Shown piece by piece: positions 20,701 through 33,420 of a stretch of DNA of 64,000 nt. The notes under the pieces were generated by a model, which worked only from the letters and a program-made list of their open reading frames with translations, was not told the origin of the DNA and searched no databases. The position numbers and the translations under genes are program-made. Location: positions 187,501 through 251,500 of the forward strand of contig NW_026111826.1 of NCBI RefSeq assembly GCF_024679095.1, given 5' to 3'. The stretch is from Eriocheir sinensis. Taxonomy: Eukaryota; Arthropoda; Malacostraca; Decapoda; Varunidae. The first letter of the stretch is position 1, and every line of letters starts with the position of its first letter.

Positions 20701-23700
20701 TTTGAAATTTAGCGCGCGGCGATCTCGGACACAGCAGAGGGCGCTGTTTTGGCCCGGCCGTAGTGAGTTTCTTTATGTGCACCATGTAATTCTGCATGTT
20801 TTCATATATAATACATGATGATTATGTTGAGTTTATGGCTGAAAGCTTGTTATATTCGATAGCGACATTTGAAATTTGGCACACGCGGCGATCTCGGATA
20901 CGGTGCGAGGTGTTGTTTTGGCCTGGCCGTAGTGAGTTTCTTTATGTGCACCATTTAATTCTGCATGTTTTCATATATAAAAATGATGATTATGCTGAGT
21001 TTATGGCTGAAAGCTTGTTATATTCAATAGCGACATTTGAAATTTGGCGAGCGTGGCGATCTCGGATACGGCGCAGGGCACTGTTTTGGCCCGGCCGTAG
21101 TGAGTTTCTTTATGTGCACCATGTAATTCTGCATGTTTTCATATATAATACATGATGATTATGTTGAGTTTATGGCTGAAACCTTGTTATATTCAATAGC
21201 GACATTTGAAATTTAGCGCTATTGGCGATCTCGGATACGGTGCGGGGTGTTGTTTTGGCCCGGCCGTAGTGAGTTTCTTTGTGTACCATTTAATTCAACA
21301 TGTTTTCATATATAATACATGATGATTATGCTGAGTTTATGGCTGAAAGCTTGTTATATTCAATAGCAACATTTGAAATTTGGCGCGCGTGGCGATCTCG
21401 GATACGGCGCAGGGCGCTGTTTTGGCCCGGCCGTAGTGAGTTTCTTTATGTGCACCATTTAATTCTGCATGTTTTCATATATAATACATGATGATTATGT
21501 TGAGTTTATGGCTGAAAGCTTGTTATATTCAATAGCGACATTTGAAATTTAGCGCGCGGCGATCTCGGACACAGCAGAGGGCGCTGTTTTGGCCCGGCCG
21601 TAGTGAGTTTCTTTATGTGCACCATGTAATTCTGCATGTTTTCATATATAATACATGATGATTATGTTGAGTTTATGGCTGAAACCTTGTTATATTCAAT
21701 AGCGACATTTGAAATTTGGCACACGCGGCGATCTCGGATACGGTGCGAGGTGTTGTTTTGGCCTGGCCGTAGTGAGTTTCTTTATGTGCACCATTTAATT
21801 CTGCATGTTTTCATATATAAAAATGATAATTATGCTGAGTTTATGGCTGAAAGCTTGTTATATTCAATAGCGACATTTGAAATTTGACGAGTGTGGCGAT
21901 CTCGGATACGGCGCAGGGCACTGTTTTGGCCCGGCCGTAGTGAATTACTTTATGTGCACCATGTAATTCTGCATGTTTTCATATATAATACATGATGATT
22001 ATGTTGAGTTTATGGCTGAAACCTTGTTATATTCAATAGCGGCATTTGAAATTTAGCGCGAATGGCGATCTCGGATACGGTGCGGGGCGTTGTTTTGGCC
22101 CGGCCGCAGTGAGTTTCTTTATGTGTACCATTTAATTCTGCATGTTTTCATATATAATACATGATGATTATGCTGAGTTTATGGCTGAAAGCTTGTTATA
22201 TTCAATAGCGACATTTGAAATTTAGCGCGAATGGCGATCTCGGATACGGCGCAGGGCGCTGTTTTGGCCCGGCCGTAGTGAGTTTCTTTATGTGCACCAT
22301 TTAATTCTGCATGTTTTCATATATAATACATGATGATTATGTTGAGTTTATGGCTGAAAGCTTGTTATATTCAATAGCGACATTTGAAATTTAGCGCGCG
22401 CGGCGATCTCGGACACAGCAGAGGGCGCTGTTTTGGCCCGGCCGTAGTGAGTTTCTTTATGTGCACCATGTAATTCTGCATGTTTTCATATATAATACAT
22501 GATGATTATGTTGAGTTTATGGCTGAAAGCTTGTTATATTCAATAGCGACATTTGAAATTTGGCACACGCGGCGATCTCGGATACGGTGCGAGGTGTTCT
22601 TTTGGCCTGGCCGTAGTGAGTTTCTTTATGTGCACCATTTAATTCTGCATGTTTTCATATATAAAAATGATGATTATGCTGAGTTTATGGCTGAAAGCTT
22701 GTTATATTCAATAGCGACATTTGAAATTTGGCGAGCGTGGCGATCTCGGATACGGCGCAGGGCACTGTTTTGGCCCGGCCGTAGTGAATTTCTTTATGTG
22801 CACCATGTAATTCTGCATGTTTTCATATATAATACATGATGATTATGTTGAGTTTATGGCTGAAACCTTGTTATATTCAATAGCGACATTTGAAATTTAG
22901 CGCGAATGGCGATCTCGGATACGGTGCGGGGTGTTGTTTTGGCCCGGCCGTAGTGAGTTTCTTTATGTGTACCATTTAATTCTGCATGTTTTCATATATA
23001 ATACATGATGATTATGCTGAGTTTATGGCTGAAAGCTTGTTATATTCAATAGCAACATTTGAAATTTGGCGCGCGTGGCGATCTCGGATACGGCGCAGGG
23101 CGCTGTTTTGGCCCGGCCGTAGTGAGTTTCTTTATGTGTACCATTTAATTCTGCATGTTTTCATATATAATACATGATGATTATGTTGAGTTTATGGCTG
23201 AAAGCTTGTTATATTCAATAGCGACATTTGAAATTTAGAGCGCGCGGCGATCTCGGACACAGCAGAGGGCGCTGTTTTGGCCCGGCCGTAGTGAGTTTCT
23301 TTATGTGCACCATTTAATTCTGCATGTTTTCATATATAATACATGATGATTATGTTGAGTTTATGGCTGAAAGCTTGTTATATTCAATAGCGACATTTGA
23401 AATTTAGCGCGCGAGGCGATCTCGGACACAGCAGAGGGCGCTGTTTTGGCCCGGCCGTAGTGAGTTTCTTTATGTGCACCATGTAATTCTGCATGTTTTC
23501 ATATATAATACATGATGATTATGTTGAGTTTATGGCTGAAAGCTTGTTATATTCAATAGCGACATTTGAAATTTGGCACACGCGGCGATCTCGGATACGG
23601 TGCGAGGTGTTGTTTTGGCCTGGCCGTAGTGAGTTTCTTTATGTGCACCATTTAATTCTGCATGTTTTCATATATAAAAATGATGATTATGCTGAGTTTA

Positions 23701-26700
23701 TGGCTGAAAGCTTGTTATATTCAATAGCGACATTTGAAATTTGGCGAGCGTGGCGATCTCGGATACGGCGCAGGGCACTGTTTTGGCCCGGCCGTAGTGA
23801 ATTTCTTTATGTGCACCATGTAATTCTGCATGTTTTCATATATAATACATGATGATTATGTTGAGTTTATGGCTGAAACCTTGTTATATTCAATAGCGAC
23901 ATTTGAAATTTAGCGCGAATGGCGATCTCGGATACGGTGCGGGGCGTTGTTTTGGCCCGGCCGCAGTGAGTTTCTTTATGTGTACCATTTAATTCTGCAT
24001 GTTTTCATATAATACATGATGATTATGCTGAGTTTATGGCTGAAAGCTTGTTATATTCAATAGCGACATTTGAAATTTGGCGCGCGTGGCGATCTCGGAT
24101 ACGGCGCAGGGCGCTGTTTTGGCCCGGCCGTAGTGAGTTTCTTTATGTGCACCATTTAATTCTGCATGTTTTCATATATAATACATGATGATTATGTTGA
24201 GTTTATGGCTGAAAGCTTGTTATATTCAATAGCGACATTTGAAATTTAGGTGGAGCTGCGATCTCGGACACAGCAGAGGGCGCTGTTTTGGCCCGGCCGT
24301 AGTGAGTTTCTTTATGTGCACCATGTAATTCTGCATGTTTTCATATATAATACATGATGATTATGTTGAGTTTATGGCTGAAAGCTTGTTATATTCAATA
24401 GCGACATTTGAAATTTGGCGCTCGCGGCGATCTCGGATACGGTGCGTGGTGTTGTTTTGGCCTGGCCGTAGTGAGTTTCTTTATGTGCACCATTTAATTC
24501 TGCATGTTTTCATATATAAATGATGATTATGATGAGTTTATGGCTGAAAGCTTGTTATATTCAATAGCGACATTTGAAATTTGGCGCGTGGCGATCTCGG
24601 ATACGGCAGAGGGCACTGTTTTGGCCCGGCCGTAGTGAATTTTATGTGCACCATGTAATTCTGCATGTTTTCATATATAATACATGATGATTATGTTGAG
24701 TTTATGGCTGAAACCTTGTTATATTCAATAGCGACATTTGAAATTTAGCGCGAATGGCGATCTCGGATACAGCAGAGGGCGCTGTTTTGGCCCGGCCGTA
24801 GTGAGTTTCTTTATGTGTACCATTTAATTCTGCATGTTTTCATATATAATACATGATGATTATGTTGAGTTTATGGCTGAAAGCTTGTTATATTCAATAG
24901 CGACATTTGAAATTTGGAGCGCGTGGCGATCTCGGATACGGCGCAGGGCGCTGTTTTGGCCCGGCCGTAGTGAGTTTCTTTATGTGCACCATTTAATTCT
25001 GCATGTTTTCATATATAATACATGATGATTATGTTGAGTTTATGGCTGAAAGCTTGTTATATTCAATAGCGACATTTGAAATTTAGCGCGCGGCGATCTC
25101 GGACACAGCAGAGGGCGCTGTTTTGGCCCGGCCGTAGTGAGTTTCTTTATGTGCACCATGTAATTCTGCATGTTTTCATATATAATACATGATGATTATG
25201 TTGAGTTTATGGCTGAAAGCTTGTTATATTCAATAGCGACATTTGAAATTTGGCACACGCGGCGATCTCGGATACGGTGCGAGGTGTTGTTTTGGCCTGG
25301 CCGTAGTGAGTTTCTTTATGTGCACCATTTAATTCTGCATGTTTTCATATATAAAAATGATGATTATGCTGAGTTTATGGCTGAAAGCTTGTTATATTCA
25401 ATAGCGACATTTGAAATTTGGCGAGCGTGGCGATCTCGGATACGGCGCAGGGCACTGTTTTGGCCCGGCCGTAGTGAATTTCTTTATGTGCACCATGTAA
25501 TTCTGCATGTTTTCATATATAATACATGATGATTATGTTGAGTTTATGGCTGAAACCTTGTTATATTCAATAGCGACATTTGAAATTTAGCGCGAATGGC
25601 GATCTCGGATACGGCGCTGGGAGGTGTTTTGGCCCGGCCGTAGTGAGTTTCTTTATGTGTACCATTTAATTCTGCATGTTTTCATATATAATACATGATG
25701 ATTATGCTGAGTTTATGGCTGAAAGCTTGTTATATTCAATAGCGACATTTGAAATTTGGCGCGCGTGGCGATCTCGGATACGGCGCAGGGCGCTGTTTTG
25801 GCCCGGCCGTAGTGAGTTTCTTTATGTGCACCATTTAATTCTGCATGTTTTCATATATAATACATGATGATTATGTTGAGTTTATGGCTGAAAGCTTGTT
25901 ATATTCAATAGCGACATTTGAAATTTAGCGCGGCGATCTCGGACACAGCAGAGGGCGCTGTTTTGGCCCGGCCGTAGTGAGTTTCTTTATGTGCACCATG
26001 TAATTCTGCATGTTTTCATATATAATACATGATGATTATGTTGAGTTTATGGCTGAAAGCTTGTTATATTCAATAGCGACATTTGAAATTTGGCACACGC
26101 GGCGATCTCGGATACGGTGCGAGGTGTTGTTTTGGCCTGGCCGTAGTGAGTTTCTTTATGTGCACCATTTAATTCTGCATGTTTTCATATATATAAATGA
26201 TGATTATGCTGAGTTTATGGCTGAAAGCTTGTTATATTCAATAGCGACATTTGAAATTTGCGCGAGTGGCGATCTCGGATACGGCGCAGGGCACTGTTTT
26301 GGCCCGGCCGTAGTGAATTTCTTTATGTGCACCATGTAATTCTGCATGTTTTCATATATAATACATGATGATTATGTTGAGTTTATGGCTGAAACCTTGT
26401 TATATTCAATAGCGACATTTGAAATTTGGCACACGCGGCGATCTCGGATACGGTGCGGGGCGTTGTTTTGGCCCGGCCGCAGTGAGTTTCTTTATGTGTA
26501 CCATTTAATTCTGCATGTTTTCATATATAATACATGATGATTATGCTGAGTTTATGGCTGAAAGCTTGTTATATTCAATAGCGACATTTGAAATTTGACG
26601 CGCGTGGCGATCTCGGATACGGCGCAGGGCGCTGTTTTGGCCCGGCCGTAGTGAGTTTCTTTATGTGCACCATTTAATTCTGCATGTTTTCATATATAAT

Positions 26701-29700
26701 ACATGATGATTATGTTGAGTTTATGGCTGAAAGCTTGTTATATTCAATAGCGACATTTGAAATTTAGCGCGCGGCGATCTCGGACACAGCAGAGGGCGCT
26801 GTTTTGGCCCGGCCGTAGTGAGTTTCTTTATGTGCACCATGTAATTCTGCATGTTTTCATATATAATACATGATGATTATGTTGAGTTTATGGCTGAAAC
26901 CTTGTTATATTCAATAGCGACATTTGAAATTTGGCACACGCGGCGATCTCGGATACGGTGCGAGGTGTTGTTTTGGCCTGGCCGTAGTGAGTTTCTTTAT
27001 GTGCACCATTTAATTCTGCATGTTTTCATATATAAAAATGATAATTATGCTGAGTTTATGGCTGAAAGCTTGTTATATTCAATAGCGACATTTGAAATTT
27101 GACGAGCGTGGCGATCTCGGATACGGCGCAGGGCACTGTTTTGGCCGGCCGTAGTGAATTACTTTATGTGCACCATGTAATTCTGCATGTTTTCATATAT
27201 AATACATGATGATTATGTTGAGTTTATGGCTGAAACCTTGTTATATTCAATAGCGACATTTGAAATTTAGCGCGAATGGCGATCTCGGATACGGTGCGGG
27301 GCGTTGTTTTGGCCCGGCCGCAGTGAGTTTCTTTATGTGTACCATTTAATTCTGCATGTTTTCATATATAATACATGATGATTATGCTGAGTTTATGGCT
27401 GAAAGCTTGTTATATTCAATAGCGACATTTGAAATTTTGCGCGATTGGCGATCTCGGATACGGCGCTGGGCGCTGTTTTGGCCCGGCCGTAGTGAGTTTC
27501 TTTATGTGCACCATTTAATTCTGCATGTTTTCATATAATACATGATGATTATGTTGAGTTTATGGCTGAAAGCTTGTTATATTCAATAGCGACATTTGAA
27601 ATTTAGCGCGCGCGGCGATCTCGGACACAGCAGAGGGCGCTGTTTTGGCCCGGCCGTAGTGAGTTTCTTTATGTGCACCATGTAATTCTGCATGTTTTCA
27701 TATATAATACATGATGATTATGTTGAGTTTATGGCTGAAAGCTTGTTATATTCAATAGCGACATTTGAAATTTGGCACACGCGGCGATCTCGGATACGGT
27801 GCGAGGTGTTCTTTTGGCCGGGCCGTAGTGAGTTTCTTTATGTGCACCATTTAATTCTGCATGTTTTCATATAAAAATGATGATTATGCTGAGTTTATGG
27901 CTGAAAGCTTGTTATATTCAATAGCGACATTTGAAATTTGGCGAGCGTGGCGATCTCGGATACGGCGCAGGGCACTGTTTTGGCCCGGCCGTAGTGAATT
28001 TCTTTATGTGCACCATGTAATTCTGCATGTTTTCATATATAATACATGATGATTATGTTGAGTTTATGGCTGAAACCTTGTTATATTCAATAGCGACATT
28101 TGAAATTTAGCGCGAATGGCGATCTCGGATACGGTGCGGGGTGTTGTTTTGGCCCGGCCGTAGTGAGTTTCTTTATGTGTACCATTTAATTCTGCATGTT
28201 TTCATATATAATACATGATGATTATGCTGAGTTTATGGCTGAAAGCTTGTTATATTCAATAGCAACATTTGAAATTTGGCGCGCGTGGCGATCTCGGATA
28301 CGGCGCAGGGCGCTGTTTTGGCCCGGCCGTAGTGAGTTTCTTTATGTGCACCATTTAATTCTGCATGTTTTCATATATAATACATGATGATTATGTTGAG
28401 TTTATGGCTGAAAGCTTGTTATATTCAATAGCGACATTTGAAATTTAGAGCGCGCGGCGATCTCGGACACAGCAGAGGGCGCTGTTTTGGCCCGGCCGTA
28501 GTGAGTTTCTTTATGTGCACCATTTAATTCTGCATGTTTTCATATAATACATGATGATTATGTTGAGTTTATGGCTGAAAGCTTGTTATATTCAATAGCG
28601 ACATTTGAAATTTAGCGCGCGCGGCGATCTCGGACACAGCAGAGGGCGCTGTTTTGGCCCGGCCGTAGTGAGTTTCTTTATGTGCACCATGTAATTCTGC
28701 ATGTTTTCATATATAATACATGATGATTATGTTGAGTTTATGGCTGAAACCTTGTTATATTCAATAGCGACATTTGAAATTTGGCACACGCGGCGATCTC
28801 GGATACGGTGCGAGGTGTTGTTTTGGCCTGGCCGTAGTGAGTTTCTTTATGTGCACCATTTAATTCTGCATGTTTTCATATATAAAAATGATAATTATGC
28901 TGAGTTTATGGCTGAAAGCTTGTTATATTCAATAGCGACATTTGAAATTTGGCGAGCGTGGCGATCTCGGATACGGCGCAGGGCACTGTTTTGGCCCGGC
29001 CGTAGTGAATTTCTTTATGTGCACCATGTAATTCTGCATGTTTTCATATATAATACATGATGATTATGTTGAGTTTATGGCTGAAACCTTGTTATATTCA
29101 ATAGCGACATTTGAAATTTAGCGCGAATGGCGATCTCGGAGACTGCTGTGGGCGATGTTTTGGCCCGGCCGCAGTGAGTTTCTTTATGTGTACCATTTAA
29201 TTCTGCATGTTTTCATATATAATACATGATGATTATGCTGAGTTTATGGCTGAAAGCTTGTTATATTCAATAGCGACATTTGAAATTTGGCGCGCGTGGC
29301 GATCTCGGATACGGCGCAGGGCGCTGTTTTGGCCCGGCCGTAGTGAGTTTCTTTATGTGCACCATTTAATTCTGCATGTTTTCATATAATACATGATGAT
29401 TATGTTGAGTTTATGGCTGAAAGCTTGTTATATTCAATAGCGACATTTGAAATTTGGCGAGCGCGGCGATCTCGGACACAGCAGAGGGCGCTGTTTTGGC
29501 CCGGCCGTAGTGAGTTTCTTTATGTGCACCATGTAATTCTGCATGTTTTCATATATAATACATGATGATTATGTTGAGTTTATGGCTGAAAGCTTGTTAT
29601 ATTCAATAGCGACATTTGAAATTTGGCACACGCGGCGATCTCGGATACGGTGCGAGGTGTTGTTTTGGCCTGGCCGTAGTGAGTTTCTTTATGTGCACCA

Positions 29701-32700
29701 TTTAATTCTGCATGTTTTCATATAAAAATGATTATTATGATGAGTTTATGGCTGAAAGCTTGTTATATTCAATAGCGACATTTGAAATTTGACGAGCGTG
29801 GCGATCTCGGATACGGCGCAGGGCACTGTTTTGGCCCGGCCGTAGTGAATTTCTTTATGTGCACCATGTAATTCTGCATGTTTTCATATATAATACATGA
29901 TGATTATGTTGAGTTTATGGCTGAAACCTTGTTATATTCAATAGCGACATTTGAAATTTAGCGCGAATGGCGATCTCGGATACGGTGCGGGGCGTTGTTT
30001 TGGCCCGGCCGCAGTGAGTTTCTTTATGTGTACCATTTAATTCTGCATGTTTTCATATATAATACATGATGATTATGTTGAGTTTATGGCTGAAAGCTTG
30101 TTATATTCAATAGCGACATTTGAAATTTAGCGCGCGTGGCGATCTCGGACACAGCAGAGGGCGCTGTTTTGGCCCGGCCGTAGTGAGTTTCTTTATGTGC
30201 ACCATTTAATTCTGCATGTTTTCATATATAATACATGATGATTATGTTGAGTTTATGGCTGAAAGCTTGTTATATTCAATAGCGACATTTGAAATTTGGC
30301 ACACGCGGCGATCTCGGAAACAGCAGATGGAGGTGTTTTGGCCAGGCCGTAGTGAGTTTCTTTATGTGCACCATTTAATTCTGCATGTTTTCATATATAA
30401 TACATGATGATTATGTTGAGTTTATGGCTGAAAGCTTGTTATATTCAATAGCGACATTTGAAATTTGGAGAGCGTGGCGATCTCGGATACGGCTCGGGGC
30501 GCTGTTTTGGCCCGGCCGTAGTGAGTTTCTTTATGTGCACCATGTAATTCTGCATGTTTTCATATATAATACATGATGATTATGTTGAGTTTATGGCTGA
30601 AACCTTGTTATATTCAATAGCGACATTTGAAATTTGGCACACGCGGCGATCTCGGATACGGTGCGAGGTGTTGTTTTGGCCTGGCCGTAGTGAGTTTCTT
30701 TATGTGCACCATTTAATTCTGCATGTTTTCATATATAATACATGATGATTATGTTGAGTTTATGGCTAAAAACTTGTTATATTCAATAGCAACATTTTAA
30801 ATTTGGCGTGCGTGGCGATCCCGGATACAGCGCGGAGCGTTGTTTTGGCCCGGCCGTAGTGAGTTTCTTTATGTGCACCATTTAATTCTGCATGTTTTCA
30901 TATATAATACATGATGATTATGTTGAGTTTATGGCTGAAAGCTTGTTATATTCAATAGCGACATTTGAAATTTGGCGCGCGTGGCGATCTCGGATACGGC
31001 GCAGGGCGCTGTTTTGGCCCGGCCGTAGTGAGTTTCTTTATGTGCACCATTTAATTCTGCATGTTTTCATATAATACATGATGATTATGTTGAGTTTATG
31101 GCTGAAAGCTTGTTATATTCAATAGCGACATTTGAAATTTAGCGCGCGCGGCGATCTCGGACACAGCAGAGGGCGCTGTTTTGGCCCGGCCGTAGTGAGT
31201 TTCTTTATGTGCACCATGTAATTCTGCATGTTTTCATATAATACATGATGATTATGTTGAGTTTATGGCTGAAACCTTGTTATATTCAATAGCGACATTT
31301 GAAATTTGGCACACGCGGCGATCTCGGATACGGTGCGAGGTGTTGTTTTGGCCTGGCCGTAGTGAGTTTCTTTATGTGCACCATTTAATTCTGCATGTTT
31401 TCATATATAAAAATGATAATTATGCTGAGTTTATGGCTGAAAGCTTGTTATATTCAATAGCGACATTTGAAATTTGGCGAGCGTGGCGATCTCGGATACG
31501 GCGCAGGGCACTGTTTTGGCCCGGCCGTAGTGAATTACTTTATGTGCACCATGTAATTCTGCATGTTTTCATATATAATACATGATGATTATGTTGAGTT
31601 TATGGCTGAAACCTTGTTATATTCAATAGCGACATTTGAAATTTAGCGCGAATGGCGATCTCGGATACGGTGCAGGGCGTTGTTTTGGCCCGGCCGTAGT
31701 GAGTTTCTTTATGTGTACCATTTAATTCTGCATGTTTTCATATATAATACATGATGATTATGTTGAGTTTATGGCTGAAAGCTTGTTATATTCAATAGCG
31801 ACATTTGAAATTTGGCGCGCGTGGCGATCTCGGATACGGCGCAGGGCGCTGTTTTGGCCCGGCCGTAGTGAGTTTCTTTATGTGCACCATTTAATTCTGC
31901 ATGTTTTCATATATAATACATGATGATTATGTTGAGTTTATGGCTGAAAGCTTGTTATATTCAATAGCGACATTTGAAATTTAGCGCGGCGATCTCGGAC
32001 ACAGCAGAGGGCGCTGTTTTGGCCCGGCCGTAGTGAGTTTCTTTATGTGCACCATGTAATTCTGCATGTTTTCATATATAATACATGATGATTATGTTGA
32101 GTTTATGGCTGAAACCTTGTTATATTCAATAGCGACATTTGAAATTTGGCACACGCGGCGATCTCGGATACGGTGCGAGGGGTTGTTTTGGCCAGGCCGT
32201 AGTGAGTTTCTTTATGTGCACCATTTAATTCTGCATGTTTTCATATAAAAATGATAATTATGCTGAGTTTATGGCTGAAAGCTTGTTATATTCAATAGCG
32301 ACATTTGAAATTTGGCGAGCGTGGCGATCTCGGATACGGCGCAGGGCACTGTTTTGGCCCGGCCGTAGTGAATTACTTTATGTGCACCATGTAATTCTGC
32401 ATGTTTTCATATATAATACATGATGATTATGTTGAGTTTATGGCTGAAACCTTGTTATATTCAATAGCGACATTTGAAATTTAGCGCGAATGGCGATCTC
32501 GGATACGGTGCGGGGCGTTGTTTTGGCCCGGCCGCAGTGAGTTTCTTTATGTGTACCATTTAATTCTGCATGTTTTCATATATAATACATGATGATTATG
32601 CTGAGTTTATGGCTGAAAGCTTGTTATATTCAATAGCGACATTTGAAATTTGGCACGCGTGGCGATCTCGGATACGGCGCAGGGCGCTGTTTTGGCCCGG

Positions 32701-33239
32701 CCGTAGTGAGTTTCTTTATGTGCACCATTTAATTTTGCATGTTTTCATATAATACATGATGATTATGTTGAGTTTATGGCTGAAAGCTTGTTATATTCAA
32801 TAGCGACATTTGAAATTTAGCGCGCGCGGCGATCTCGGACACAGCAGAGGGCGCTGTTTTGGCCCGGCCGTAGTGAGTTTCTTTATGTGCACCATGTAAT
32901 TCTGCATGTTTTCATATATAATACATGATGATTATGTTGAGTTTATGGCTGAAACCTTGTTATATTCAATAGCGACATTTGAAATTTGGCACACGCGGCG
33001 ATCTCGGATACGGTGCGAGGTGTTGTTTTGGCCTGGCCGTAGTGAGTTTCTTTATGTGCACCATGTAATTCTGCATGTTTTCATATATAATACATGATAA
33101 TTATGCTGAGTTTATGGCTGAAAGCTTGTTATATTCAATAGCGACATTTGAAATTTGACGAGTGTGGCGATCTCGGATACGGCGCAGGGCACTGTTTTGG
33201 CCCGGCCGTAGTGAATTACTTTATGTGCACCATGTAATT

Positions 33240-33420
33240 CTGCATGTTTTCATATATAACATGTGGATTATTTTGATTTTATGGCTGAAAGCTTGTTATA
33301 TTCAATAGCCATAAACTCAACATAAGCAGTGCGATCTCGGATACGGCGCAGGGCGCTGTTTTGGCCCGGCCGTAGTGAGTTTCTTTATGTGCACCATTTA
33401 ATTTTGCATGTTTTCATATA
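33240..33420 (+). repeat. Aberrant satellite monomer with inverted insert
   Basis: This monomer has CCATAAACTCAACATAA at 33309-33325, the exact complement of the monomer's own TTATGTTGAGTTTATGG, in place of CGACATTTGAAATTT and the start of the variable block. The region just upstream is also diverged (TGTGGATTATTTTGATTTT). Confidence 0.9.
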
